A stretch of DNA of 64,000 nt from Nostoc sp. 'Peltigera membranacea cyanobiont' N6 (GTDB taxonomy: Bacteria; Cyanobacteriota; Cyanobacteriia; Cyanobacteriales; Nostocaceae), in assembly GCF_002949735.1 (NCBI RefSeq), contig NZ_CP026681.1, forward strand, positions 1,612,001 through 1,676,000, read 5' to 3'. Each line of letters begins with the position of its first letter. Position 1 is the stretch's first letter. Position numbers and translations under genes: made by a program. The notes under the pieces were generated by a model. That model searched no databases. It saw only the letters and a program-made list of their open reading frames with translations, and was not told the DNA's origin. Below, one piece after another: positions 42,226 through 51,056 of this stretch.

Positions 42226-43083
42226 CTATTTATTTTTGGGTAAAGGTTGACCAAACTCGATTACCTGGGGATTGGAAACATTGGGGGTTGTTGGAACTGG
42301 AAATTCTGACACACCAGAAGGAGGAATGTTATTCAAGTTACCGAGTTGATTTGGGAAAGAAGGAGGGGGAAGAACCAAAGCAGGTTGTTGAGAGGATGTA
42401 TTCGGAGTTAGGGGAGGTACAGTGACAAAAGGCTGTCCTGAGTTATTAGTAATTGTTGAGGGTAGATCGTTTGATATCGGCGGAATTGTGAGTAAGGGCG
42501 CTTGTAAATTAGTAGTAGTTACGGGTAGGTTACTAGGCTGCTGTGGCTTATACAGTGTTTGAGATTGTTTCTTAGATGAAGATGGGGAATTTCCTAGTTT
42601 CACGGCAGTAGTTTTACCAGAAAAAACCGGACGTAATACCCAGCGAGTGGAGTTTTTTCGGGAAATGGGTTGCAGTTGTACCTGTTTAGGATTAAAAACA
42701 ATTCCTGGTGCTAAATCTAAGACAATGCGTGTGTCATTTGCGTTCAATTGAGAAACACGAATACTTTTGATTGCTCCAGAATAATTTTGTTGTGTGGAAA
42801 CTTTGCCCAACTTAGTATTCGGTAAATCTAGAACAAGCCGAGAGGGTTGGGCTAAGTAGAAATAATGAGGTATTGTGCCTGCTGAGAGGGTGATTTCGAG
42901 TTGCTGTGTCTTGGGTGAAAACCGCCAATTATCTAGCTTTGCCCCAGGTGTAGCAGCAGTAGTGCAAGTTTCGAGGGCGATCGCTACCCAAAAGCCTAAT
43001 AGACTGATGTTAAATAGTTGCTTGCGCCATTGGCAAAATAGCCTAGTCTTTAGTCCCTGATTCATTCTTTTTATCTGCTCCAT
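42226..43083 (-). CDS. AMIN-domain protein with Pro/Asn-rich tail
   Basis: About 285 residues from ATG 43083 (MEQIKRMNQGLKTR); the starts at 43107 and 43065 are possible. Hydrophobic signal segment (LFNISLLGFWVAIALETC) near residues 22-40, possibly ending in a lipobox-like LETC. Then an AMIN domain (about 45-150): LDNWRFSPKTQQLEITLSAG, FYLAQPSRLVLDLPNTKLG and NDTRIVLDLAPGI. AMIN domains bind peptidoglycan or outer-membrane partners and occur in amidases and secretins. The C-terminal half is a Pro/Asn/Ser-rich linker with no enzyme domain. Envelope protein of unknown role. Confidence 0.82.
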   Translation of the reverse strand: MEQIKRMNQGLKTRLFCQWRKQLFNISLLGFWVAIALETCTTAATPGAKLDNWRFSPKTQQLEITLSAGTIPHYFYLAQPSRLVLDLPNTKLGKVSTQQNYSGAIKSIRVSQLNANDTRIVLDLAPGIVFNPKQVQLQPISRKNSTRWVLRPVFSGKTTAVKLGNSPSSSKKQSQTLYKPQQPSNLPVTTTNLQAPLLTIPPISNDLPSTITNNSGQPFVTVPPLTPNTSSQQPALVLPPPSFPNQLGNLNNIPPSGVSEFPVPTTPNVSNPQVIEFGQPLPKNK

Positions 43084-43194
43084 AAAACCCATACAATGCG
43101 ATCGCATTGCTTTTTAACCAATATTGGGGTCAAGTCCCCATCCCATAAGCGTTAATTGTTTTGTGTTGTGGTTGAAATCCCCACGCGCATTACA

Positions 43195-43229
43195 TAATTA
43201 CGAATTACGAATTACGAATTACGAATTAT
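43195..43229. repeat. Heptamer tandem repeat (ATTACGA)n
   Basis: Four to five tandem ATTACGA units between the AMIN gene and the next minus-strand gene; same STRR type as at 13788-13820. Confidence 0.85.
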
Positions 43230-43251
43230 TTAATCCCCACTCCCCACTTCA

Positions 43252-43749
43252 TCACTTCTGAGATTTCTCCTCGGCTTTTTGGGGCACAGCAGTAAATTTC
43301 CGGGTTTGTGGAATGTCATTTACGGTTAATTGACCTGTCAGATTACCTTTATCCACAAGTTGCATTTGAATTGTGACTGAGTTCAGCGGATCGTTTTGGG
43401 AGTGAGGAATATTACAAAGGATTGATTTGCCAACTTTCCCAGATAAATTTAATTGTTGATTTCTGAAGATGCCTGCCAGAGAGTGCTTTTCGTCAGTATC
43501 GGCTTTAGCATTTGCCGGTAATACAGAGGCATTTAAGTAAATACCCGACTGCTCAATGTTTAACGTTAGGGTATCCGATTTTTCACAGTTAGGCAAATTC
43601 TCTGACAGGGTTAGACGATAGCGGCCGTTAACGGCAGGAGGAGCCTTAAGATTGTTTTCCCCATAAACGCTGACAGTTTTAAACAACAGTAGCACTGAAA
43701 CTATTGCTACTCCGTAAAAAGCTAAAGATTTGAAGTTGAAATGATTCAT
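43252..43749 (-). CDS. Hypothetical exported protein
   Basis: 165 residues. Signal peptide or anchor near residues 9-28 (LAFYGVAIVSVLLLFKTVSV), then a beta-rich domain with NGRYRLTLSENLPNCEKSDT and SGKVGKSILCNIPHSQND, two cysteines that could pair, and FTAVPQKAEEKSQK as tail. Not recognised. Its ATG is 4 bp after the antiporter stop, so it is in one operon with the ion transporter and may be a periplasmic partner. That is inference. Confidence 0.65.
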   Translation of the reverse strand: MNHFNFKSLAFYGVAIVSVLLLFKTVSVYGENNLKAPPAVNGRYRLTLSENLPNCEKSDTLTLNIEQSGIYLNASVLPANAKADTDEKHSLAGIFRNQQLNLSGKVGKSILCNIPHSQNDPLNSVTIQMQLVDKGNLTGQLTVNDIPQTRKFTAVPQKAEEKSQK

Positions 43750-43753
43750 GTTC

Positions 43754-45964
43754 TCAACTCCTCAATGTTGGTTCTTGACTACTAACTTCAGGAAGCATAG
43801 AGGCAAGGTGAGCGGTAACTTGACTGTAGCGGCGGGTAATCAGCAGCGAAGAACGACATTGGATAGCTAGTTGATCTGTATATCTTCCCAAGGTTTGGCG
43901 CTCGATACCCCACGCGCGGCTGGTGCCAGCAATAGTTAAGTCAACACCTTCTGAAGCTTGAATTACAGCTTGGATTGGTTCTGGGGCTTCGAGAATTTTG
44001 ATTTCAATGCGATCGCGTACACTGGTGGGCAATTGCTCCATCATTGCGTTCAGTTCGTAGCTCAATTCTTCCTTGGTATGATTTGCTACTATTTGCAATA
44101 TCTGTAAAATACAAGTCTCACGATTGATTAGCAGTCTCAGAGCTAGTATTAGTGCTAAATCATCATGGATATTGGCAGAATAAGGTACGAGTAAACTTTC
44201 TAATTGCTCTTTACCTTTATCTACAAATACTGCTACATCTACTGGTGCGGTGGTAAGCATTTGTCCAACTCTTCCACCTAAACGATTACTACTAAAAGCT
44301 GGCCGATGCCAACCCACCAGAATTAAATCAACTTGTTCTAATATGGCAATTTGTGCGGTTTCGCGGGCAACGTTGCTAGATATGCGAACGATAGGATGCA
44401 CGCAAGAACGAGTTTCTGGCGGTTCGAGAGTATTAATCAATTCTTCTAGTTGGTGGCGGCGCTGGGCAATTAATCGATCTGCTTCAACTGGGGTACTTTC
44501 AAAGGCATAGTCTTCTTGAAATTCAATCAGGCTAAGGGGGTTAACAACGGCAGGATATCGATAATTAAGAGCAACACCGACGGCGGGCTGTGCCAAGGCT
44601 ACTGCTAACTGTACTAAACCTTTTTGGGTACTGGGATTAGCTACCGGCACCAAAATTCGGAAAGGATGAGGAGAAGGTTCACCTCCAGCAGAGGTATCTA
44701 TACCTGTTACTGCTTCCGATTCCGGTTCCACAACATCTAACCTGATTAGCTTTTTCGGATATGTCCATTCCAGCAGTGGCGAGGTCATGAATGTAGTTAC
44801 CAATGCCATAATTACCAGCATGGTAAATATTAAGGGCGAAATTACCCCTAACTCTAGACCAATATTTAGCACTATTAGTTCGGTTAAACCGCGAGTATTC
44901 ATTAACCAACCGAGTGCCGAGGCTTCCCGCTTACTAATGCCACTAACACGGGCTGCGACATAAGTACCAACATATTTGCCTGCGATCGCCACTCCTAAAA
45001 CCAACGCACACAAAAGCCACAATTCGGGACGGTTGAGCAAGCCAATTTGTGTCTTTAAACCACTGTAGGCAAAAAATATTGGCAGCAAGAATATCAGCAC
45101 AAAATCTTCGGTTTTTACTGCTAATTCCCGCACTAAATCTTCATTTTTGGGCATTGCTGCTCCCAGTAAAAATGCCCCAAAAATTAAGTGAATACCAATT
45201 AGTTCGGTAATTAATGCCGATGCAACCACACCCATATAAATCCCAGCCAGCAGTAATTGGCTGAGTCGTCCTGCACGGAGGTAGTGTTTGGCAAGGCGCT
45301 GGAGGAACCAACGTCCCGCCGTCAACATCAAGCCGATGTAAACGATGCTGGCGATAATTGTGGGTATAGCACCAGCAAAGTCACCAGTTCTAGCTACTGC
45401 GATCGCTACTGCTAACAAACACCAAGCTGTCACATCGTCCACGGCTGCACAAGTTAACGCCAAGGTTCCTAAACGGGTTCCTTGTAAATTGTTTTCAGTA
45501 ATGATTCGCGCCAACACTGGAAAGGCAGTAATGGACATTGCCGCCCCCAAAAACAAAGCAAAGGCGGTGAATGATACACTGGCATTAGAAACTAGGGGAT
45601 AAAGGATTACCGCTAGCAATGTTCCTAAAGAAAACGGCACCAAAATGCTGACATGAGAAGTTAAAATAGCTACTTCCAATTGTCCGCCGAGGTATTTGGG
45701 ATTTAGTTCTAGCCCAATCAAAAACATGAAAAATATTAGTCCCACTTGAGACAAAACATTTAGAAAAGGAATAGTTTCTGGTGGAAACAAGGTAACTGCT
45801 AGATCGGGAGCAACTAAACCAAATAAAGAAGGTCCGAGCATAATGCCGGCGACAATCTCACCAATTACTAGCGGTTGCTTAATGGAACGAAATGCTAGCC
45901 CTACTAGCCTTGAAAGTCCAATAACAATCAGCACCTCAACCAGAACAAGAATAACTATGTGCAT
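43754..45964 (-). CDS. CPA2 cation/proton antiporter with C-terminal stress-protein-like region
   Basis: 736 residues. The first ~400 form a Na+/H+ exchanger domain (KefB/NapA type) with about 12 membrane segments: VGLIFFMFLIGLELNPKYLG, SITAFPVLARIITENNLQGT and the conserved Asp pair AVDDVTAWCLLAVA in the transport core. Residues ~430-730 are two universal-stress-like domains (FRILVPVANPSTQKGLVQLA, VDLTIAGTSRAWGIERQTLG), probably a regulatory nucleotide sensor. Likely ion and pH homeostasis. A paralogue without this tail lies upstream at 46319-47608. Confidence 0.9.
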   Translation of the reverse strand: MHIVILVLVEVLIVIGLSRLVGLAFRSIKQPLVIGEIVAGIMLGPSLFGLVAPDLAVTLFPPETIPFLNVLSQVGLIFFMFLIGLELNPKYLGGQLEVAILTSHVSILVPFSLGTLLAVILYPLVSNASVSFTAFALFLGAAMSITAFPVLARIITENNLQGTRLGTLALTCAAVDDVTAWCLLAVAIAVARTGDFAGAIPTIIASIVYIGLMLTAGRWFLQRLAKHYLRAGRLSQLLLAGIYMGVVASALITELIGIHLIFGAFLLGAAMPKNEDLVRELAVKTEDFVLIFLLPIFFAYSGLKTQIGLLNRPELWLLCALVLGVAIAGKYVGTYVAARVSGISKREASALGWLMNTRGLTELIVLNIGLELGVISPLIFTMLVIMALVTTFMTSPLLEWTYPKKLIRLDVVEPESEAVTGIDTSAGGEPSPHPFRILVPVANPSTQKGLVQLAVALAQPAVGVALNYRYPAVVNPLSLIEFQEDYAFESTPVEADRLIAQRRHQLEELINTLEPPETRSCVHPIVRISSNVARETAQIAILEQVDLILVGWHRPAFSSNRLGGRVGQMLTTAPVDVAVFVDKGKEQLESLLVPYSANIHDDLALILALRLLINRETCILQILQIVANHTKEELSYELNAMMEQLPTSVRDRIEIKILEAPEPIQAVIQASEGVDLTIAGTSRAWGIERQTLGRYTDQLAIQCRSSLLITRRYSQVTAHLASMLPEVSSQEPTLRS

Positions 45965-46318
45965 GGTTTCCTCACAATTAACTATCTGGTTTCTCTAAGA
46001 TAAATCTTTAAAAGATCGAGAATTTTCAAGTTCGTTAGATACAACCAAGATTAATTTGCACTTAGTTGTAATGTCAATTACTGAGAGGACGCAGTTGCAG
46101 AGATGAAAAAGTAATTATAATGATTCTAATAGCTAAATGTAGAATAACTCCGAATTATCTAAACAAAAAATAGATAATTGGTATTGGTTTCGTAGTATTC
46201 CTTAAAAGCGGGTACTAATAAATTAGCCATTATAGCTTAGAGTATAAGCGGATAATTTTGCCCAACTTCCATGTAATTAATATCAGTAAATTTGGAATTA
46301 TTTTCTATTTATATTTGC
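45965..46318. other. Spacer between the two antiporter genes
   Basis: 354 bp, AT-rich, no gene, RNA or clear repeat seen. May hold the promoter of the downstream antiporter. Confidence 0.35.
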
Positions 46319-47608
46319 TTAAGCAGAAGATTTATCATAGCTTGTACCGTGCAATAAAAAGGCAATAAGTGGTGATGCCATGAGTGTAGTAATGACTGCC
46401 ATGATAACCATTATAGTGAATAAAGTCGGGGTAATTATACCTTGTTCAAGACCAATGTTGAGGATGATTAACTCCATCAAACCACGAGCATTCATCAGAG
46501 CGCCAATAGTGGCAGATTCACGCCAATTTTCCCCGGCCATTTTTGCAGCCAACATACAAGCAACACCTTTGCCAAGAATTGCGATCGCAATAATTAAGAG
46601 TGTAACTCCCCATAAAGTAGGTGTGTTTACCAATCCAATTTGAGTGTTCAGTCCAGAGAAGACAAAAAATATCGGTAGCAAAAAAGAAGTAGTTAAAAAC
46701 TCAGTATATTGGCGAATTTGTTGGGCGAATTCTCCTCGTGGTGTCACTGCTCCCAGCACAAAAGCGCCGAATATTGCATAGATACCTGTGATATCGGTAA
46801 ACCACGCACAAAACATCAAAATTATCAACATCAAAGTTAGAGTTTGTCTATTCACACCTGCATCGCGTTTTGTCATGCGTGCGAACACTCTCAATAGAGG
46901 TTGACCGAGAAAAATTGCAAATAATATATAGCAAATGCCACCACCAATTGCTAATATGGCAATGCTCAGAGAATTTTTCACGCTAGCAAGGACGATCGCT
47001 AGCAAACACCAAGCAACTCCATCATCTACCGATGCTGCACCTAAAGCCAACGTACCAAAGCGGGTTTGTGCAAGACCGCGTTCGTAAAGAATACGAGCTA
47101 ACATCGGAAAAGCTGTAATAGTCATCGACGCACCCAGATACAAAGCGGCTGACCAAGGCGTTACCTTTGGTTGAAAGAAATCGCCATTGTGATAAAACCA
47201 AAAAGATGCGATCGCTCCTAAAATAAAAGGAGTAAAAATCCCAACAGCAGATAGCAAACTTGCACTTTTGATATGATGTTTTAAGAGTTTGGTGTTGAAC
47301 TCTAAACCAATCAAAAACATATAAATTACCAACCCAATCTGGCTGATAGCATATAGAATTGACATCGACGGATTGGGTATCTTGAGTCCGACAGCAGTGA
47401 TGATTGGAAGCTTAGGAAAAAGCCATTGCTGAAAATCCGGTGCAATCAATCCCAAAAGTGATGGCCCTAGCATTACGCCTGCAATCATTTCGCAAACAAC
47501 ATCAGTTTGACCAAGATAACGCCGTCCTAGAATCGTCACGATGCGACAAGTAGCTAAGATAATTGTGAGTTGCAAAAATAGCTGAATAATCAGATCAAAA
47601 TTTGACAT
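46319..47608 (-). CDS. CPA2 cation/proton antiporter
   Basis: 429 residues, exchanger domain only. QIGLVIYMFLIGLEFNTKLL, TITAFPMLARILYERGLAQT, the core Asp pair in ASVDDGVAWCLLAIVLA and NARGLMELIILNIGLEQGII match its neighbour motif for motif, so the two probably arose by duplication followed by tail loss or gain. Exchanges Na+ or K+ for H+ at the plasma or thylakoid membrane. ATG start MSNFDLIIQLFLQ. Confidence 0.9.
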   Translation of the reverse strand: MSNFDLIIQLFLQLTIILATCRIVTILGRRYLGQTDVVCEMIAGVMLGPSLLGLIAPDFQQWLFPKLPIITAVGLKIPNPSMSILYAISQIGLVIYMFLIGLEFNTKLLKHHIKSASLLSAVGIFTPFILGAIASFWFYHNGDFFQPKVTPWSAALYLGASMTITAFPMLARILYERGLAQTRFGTLALGAASVDDGVAWCLLAIVLASVKNSLSIAILAIGGGICYILFAIFLGQPLLRVFARMTKRDAGVNRQTLTLMLIILMFCAWFTDITGIYAIFGAFVLGAVTPRGEFAQQIRQYTEFLTTSFLLPIFFVFSGLNTQIGLVNTPTLWGVTLLIIAIAILGKGVACMLAAKMAGENWRESATIGALMNARGLMELIILNIGLEQGIITPTLFTIMVIMAVITTLMASPLIAFLLHGTSYDKSSA

Positions 47609-47649
47609 TGCACTTCCTTAATTTGCGTCTCTGCATTGAAAACTTTGAT

Positions 47650-47685
47650 TCCGGTTCCCCCTTTTGTAAGGGGGGTTAGGGGGGA
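47650..47685. repeat. CCCCCTTTTGTAAGGGGGG hairpin
   Basis: GGTTCCCCCTTTTGTAAGGG hairpin in front of the antiporter gene, of the CCCCCTAACCCC family also seen at 38620, 40760 and 55046. Confidence 0.6.
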
Positions 47686-47761
47686 TCTAAAAGTGCCTAA
47701 AATCACGGCGAAATACTTTTCAAACATGCTCTTAACGATCGGTCTTTAAGTGGACACAATA

Positions 47762-48196
47762 TTACAACCACTCACCACCCCGGAAACGCCAACGGAGGAA
47801 AATAATTCGCATCAGGCTTTGTGAACTAATAAAAACTGCTAGCCACACGACGCTATAGTGCAATAAAAAAACTACTAGAGGTAATTCTTCTTTAGGTAAA
47901 GGTATTGGTAAAAAGCCAAATAGTTTTACTCCACAGAACACAAATGCTAATTCCCATATACCAGCTAAAAGTTGATAAACTGCGGGCCAATCCCTATCCC
48001 ATCGGGATTTCTGAAGATGGTTATAAAGCACATCCCAACCTAAGCCAAAGACGGCGACATAACCAAGTATCCAAAAATAAACCGAGTTAGCGCCAGGGCC
48101 AATCAAACCCAGTGCAAAAGGCAAAGATACAAGTACGCCGACAGTTAGAATTAATAATAATCGAGTTTGCCAACGACCAAATAAAGTTGGTGTCAT
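47762..48196 (-). CDS. Hypothetical membrane protein
   Basis: 144 residues with about four membrane segments (LLLILTVGVLVSLPFALGLI, VYFWILGYVAVFGLGWDVLY, LLAGIWELAFVFCGVKLFGF, LVVFLLHYSVVWLAVFISSQ). The pattern WDRDWPAVYQLLAGIWE between them is noteworthy. Not assigned to a family. Separate from the antiporter by 153 bp. A palindromic repeat lies upstream. Confidence 0.65.
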   Translation of the reverse strand: MTPTLFGRWQTRLLLILTVGVLVSLPFALGLIGPGANSVYFWILGYVAVFGLGWDVLYNHLQKSRWDRDWPAVYQLLAGIWELAFVFCGVKLFGFLPIPLPKEELPLVVFLLHYSVVWLAVFISSQSLMRIIFLRWRFRGGEWL

Positions 48197-48220
48197 AAGA
48201 GTGATTAGTTAGGATTTAAG

Positions 48221-48240
48221 AGACGCGATTAATTGCGTCT
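48221..48240. repeat. Palindromic 20-mer AGACGCGATTAATTGCGTCT
   Basis: Near-perfect copy of the AGACGCGATTAATCGCGTCT family, in front of the 47762-48196 gene. Confidence 0.75.
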
Positions 48241-48394
48241 GTAATGAAAAGAGAAAAATTAGAGTTTTTATAGATTGATTATGAAAGGATGCTACATCGA
48301 CTCTCGTTCATAAATTAGTTAAGATTGTGGTACTTTTGCGAAGATAGCGAATACGAGAATATAGGCTAACTCGAAAGCACCAACATATCTATAA

Positions 48395-49141
48395 TTAGGA
48401 TGGTTTAAGATGATAATTAAATTCAGAATGGTAAGCTGCATTGGCAAAGCTTACTGAATGTATCGCATCCCAGTCGATCGCATCTTCTAACAAAGCTTGA
48501 TAACCAAGTGTATTGGGATGAAGACCATCTTCACTCAGACGTTTAAGCCGCCAGTTTTCACCGCGTTCCATCCATTGTTCAAAAATATCCAAATAGGGAA
48601 TCTGTCGTTTGCTGCAAGCAATTCTAGTTGCTTCTTTGTAGCGGTACTGATCGGCATGATTATAGTAAAAACAATCTAAAAATGGCATCTTGGCTTCATC
48701 TACTGGCACCATGCCCACAAATAACACAGGACAGAGTTGTTGTGCTAAATCTAGCAGAGAACCAATTTCTTTTTCAAATAGGGTAAAATCTGTGTAAGTT
48801 CGACCATCGGGACGCGCCAACCGCGCTGAGTCGTTCACGCCTACGGATAAAATAATCAAGTCGGGGACACGATTTCGCAGTTCACCCCGGTGGCGAAATT
48901 CAACTTCTAGCCTTTGGGCTACTTGTTGCGTGCGATCGCCTCTTACGCCTAAATTATAAAGAACATGACCGGCACTATCCGGCAACATCCACCATCGCCG
49001 TAGTTGCTCGATCCAGCCTCCTTTTTCTGGATCGCCGAATCCATAAATTAAGCTGTCCCCCAGTGCGACAATCTTCATTGGCTGAAAGTGATTTGGCGGT
49101 ACAGACAGCTGCATTGAGGAAGAAGCTATAAATGTGTGCAT
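48395..49141 (-). CDS. SGNH/GDSL-type esterase
   Basis: 248 residues with the SGNH blocks. Block I is KIVALGDSLIYGFGDPEKGG (Ser of GDSL), block II the Gly in LYNLGVRGDRTQQ, block III GVNDSARLARP (Asn), block V DGLHPNTLGYQALLED (Asp and His). It hydrolyses esters or short acyl chains; substrate unknown. No clear signal peptide. ATG 49141 was kept, but the shorter starts at 49114 or 49078 (just before KIVALGDS) are possible because no good ribosome binding site decides. Divergent to the cpc operon with a 649-bp gap. Confidence 0.85.
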   Translation of the reverse strand: MHTFIASSSMQLSVPPNHFQPMKIVALGDSLIYGFGDPEKGGWIEQLRRWWMLPDSAGHVLYNLGVRGDRTQQVAQRLEVEFRHRGELRNRVPDLIILSVGVNDSARLARPDGRTYTDFTLFEKEIGSLLDLAQQLCPVLFVGMVPVDEAKMPFLDCFYYNHADQYRYKEATRIACSKRQIPYLDIFEQWMERGENWRLKRLSEDGLHPNTLGYQALLEDAIDWDAIHSVSFANAAYHSEFNYHLKPS

Positions 49142-49790
49142 TTAACAACTATATTTTATATCTTTACAAGATTCTATACATTTCTATACCATAGATGACT
49201 ATCTTTAGTGTCTAAGCATCTATGAGGTTTCTATTTGTCGATTATAGTTGCAAGGTTAATATCATCGCAGTTGAGCCTCAAGTCTGCGTTAGCAACAATC
49301 CTAATAGTCTCCCCTTGCATCTGTAGCTCTGAACCCACGCATGTAATGGATGCAATGCAGTCGTGAAATGTGGCCCGCACCTTTACCAGTAGGAATGGAG
49401 TTGCAAATATTACTTTAATTCAGGGTGCGATCGCATTCTTTGAGGAATTTCCTAGAGGTGAAGAGAAGCAATCAGAAAATATAAAGTTATGTAAATTAAA
49501 TTAACAAACATAACAATAAATTGTAATAAATAATGATGCGGCAGCATTGTATAAAGAGAACTTGGAAGTAAAAAACAACATCTTAATCAGGTTTTCCAGT
49601 CATTCACAGAAGTTTTAAGTTTTTTAACAAAAGTTTTAATCTGAAAGCCTGGAGATCGTAAACTTATTTCTTGGATGTCTGTTTTAAACCTTTCGTAACT
49701 CGTCAGGCAGTGCTGACATCAAAAAAAAGCTGAACCATTCAGTTTTGAGTCCAATTATTCTTAACCGAGCAAAGTAGGAGATTTAACGCA
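49142..49790 (+). promoter_or_regulatory. Upstream region of the cpc operon
   Basis: 649 bp without a gene, divergent to the esterase gene. ATAGATG/CATCTAT hairpin at 49191-49223, HIP1 site at 49428, a TATAAA at 49550-49555, direct repeats AAGTTTTAA at 49610-49618 and 49631-49639 (21 bp apart), and a CTGAA-CCA-TTCAG stem at 49730-49742. AGGAG at 49776-49780 is the cpcB ribosome binding site. A sulphur-responsive promoter is expected from the gene products, but no known motif identifies it. Confidence 0.5.
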
Positions 49791-50312
49791 ATGGTTTTAG
49801 ATGCATTTGCAAAAGTAGTTTCCCAAGCTGATACACGTGGGGAATACCTCTCCGATGCACAATTGGATGCATTGAGCGAACTAGTAAAAGATGGTAACAA
49901 GCGTGCAGATGCTGTTAACCGGATTACCAGCAATGCTTCCGCTCTAGTTGCTGCTGCGGCTCGTGATTTGTGGGCAGAACAGCCCCAATTGATCACTCCC
50001 GGTGGTAATGCTTATACCAGCCGTCGCGCTGCTGCTTGCATCAGAGACTTGGACATCATTCTTCGCTACATCACTTATGCAATCTTTGCTGGCGATTCTA
50101 GTGTTCTAGATGACCGTGCCCTCAATGGTTTGCGTGAAACCTACTTGGCATTGGGAACCCCTGGAGCTTCAGTTGCTGTTGGTATTCAAAAGCTGAAAGC
50201 AGCTTCCCTAGCAATTGTTAACGACACAAACAACATCACCAGAGGCGATTGCAGCGCTTTAGCATCTGAAATAGCTAGCTATTTCGATCGTGCTGCTTCA
50301 GCAGTAGCTTAA
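49791..50312 (+). CDS. cpcB: Phycocyanin beta subunit, sulphur-poor form
   Basis: 173 residues, full-length CpcB. The bilin sites C83 (AAACIRD) and C154 (GDCSAL) are kept, as is the methylated Asn region PGGNAYTSRR. The protein contains only one Met (start) and only those two Cys. The third conserved Cys (near 109) is Ala (DDRALNGLRE). The Met positions of ordinary CpcB (RRMAACLRDMEIILRY, from memory) are Ala and Leu here (RRAAACIRDLDIILRY). The pattern equals the sulphur-starvation beta subunit of Calothrix cpc3. First gene of the rod operon; subunits form hexamer discs in phycobilisome rods. Confidence 0.92.
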   Translation: MVLDAFAKVVSQADTRGEYLSDAQLDALSELVKDGNKRADAVNRITSNASALVAAAARDLWAEQPQLITPGGNAYTSRRAAACIRDLDIILRYITYAIFAGDSSVLDDRALNGLRETYLALGTPGASVAVGIQKLKAASLAIVNDTNNITRGDCSALASEIASYFDRAASAVA

Positions 50313-50400
50313 GGCAGATATTGCTGCTATTGACTGAGATAATTGTCCATTAGGACAAAAGAAAATTTCAACCAAAAGTTTGTAAAAGGGAAATACCAAA

Positions 50401-50892
50401 ATGACAAAAACACCTCTAACGGAAGCAATTGCATCAGCAGACTCTCAAGGTCGCTACCTCAGCAGCACCGAAATTCAAGTTGCTTTTGGTCGCTTCCGTC
50501 AAGCGCCAGCTAGCTTACAAGCAGCAAAAGCATTAAGTGCTAATGCTCAACGCTTGACCGAAGGTGCTGCTCAAGCAGTATATAACAAGTTCCCTTACAC
50601 CACTCAACAACAAGGCCCTAACTTCGCGTCTGATTCACGCGGTAAAGGCAAGTGCGTTCGTGATGTAGGCTACTACTTGCGGATTATCACTTATGCATTA
50701 GTTGTTGGTGGCACAGGCCCCTTGGATGATTTCTTGATTTCTGGCTTGGCTGAAATCAACCGGACTTTTGACCTATCTCCTAGCTGGTACATTGAAGCTC
50801 TCAAGTACATCAAAGCTAACCACGGTCTAAGCGGCGACCCAGCTGTTGAAGCAAATTCCTACATCGACTATGTAATCAATACTCTAAGCTAG
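50401..50892 (+). CDS. cpcA: Phycocyanin alpha subunit, sulphur-poor form
   Basis: 163 residues. Start MTKTPLTEAIASADSQGRYL is typical of CpcA. The only Cys is the bilin site C85 (GKGKCVRDVGYYLR) and the only Met is the initiator. C-terminus is EANSYIDYVINTLS. With CpcB it forms the alpha-beta protomer; its chromophore is attached by CpcE/CpcF, encoded downstream. The hairpin at 50905-50967 follows and probably sets the amount of the downstream linker mRNA. Confidence 0.93.
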   Translation: MTKTPLTEAIASADSQGRYLSSTEIQVAFGRFRQAPASLQAAKALSANAQRLTEGAAQAVYNKFPYTTQQQGPNFASDSRGKGKCVRDVGYYLRIITYALVVGGTGPLDDFLISGLAEINRTFDLSPSWYIEALKYIKANHGLSGDPAVEANSYIDYVINTLS

Positions 50893-50904
50893 AGTGTTTC
50901 TTTA

Positions 50905-50967
50905 GCCCGGAGAGGAAATCAGCTCTTATGACAAGTGATGTTCTATGAGTTGCTTACCTCTCCGGGC
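50905..50967 (+). terminator. Strong hairpin after cpcA (attenuator or mRNA end)
   Basis: GCCCGGAGAGG (50905-50915) pairs perfectly with CCTCTCCGGGC (50957-50967), followed by AGTTTTATTTTC. Such a stem between cpcA and the linker genes is where cpc transcripts typically end, giving a large excess of subunit mRNA over linker mRNA. Confidence 0.75.
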
Positions 50968-51056
50968 AGTTTTATTTTCAAAAGACTGTTAAAAAACTAG
51001 AAAAAATTTTTCTAAAAAGTTTTCAGTTTTGCAGTTAAAACTGAGGAGGTTTAAAG

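Noticed and set aside
49791..50892. Phycoerythrocyanin genes pecBA
   Set aside because: Sequence is nearer to phycocyanin: LYL/ARDLWAEQPQLITPGGNAY and the B-A-linker-linker-D-E-F order; no pecEF.
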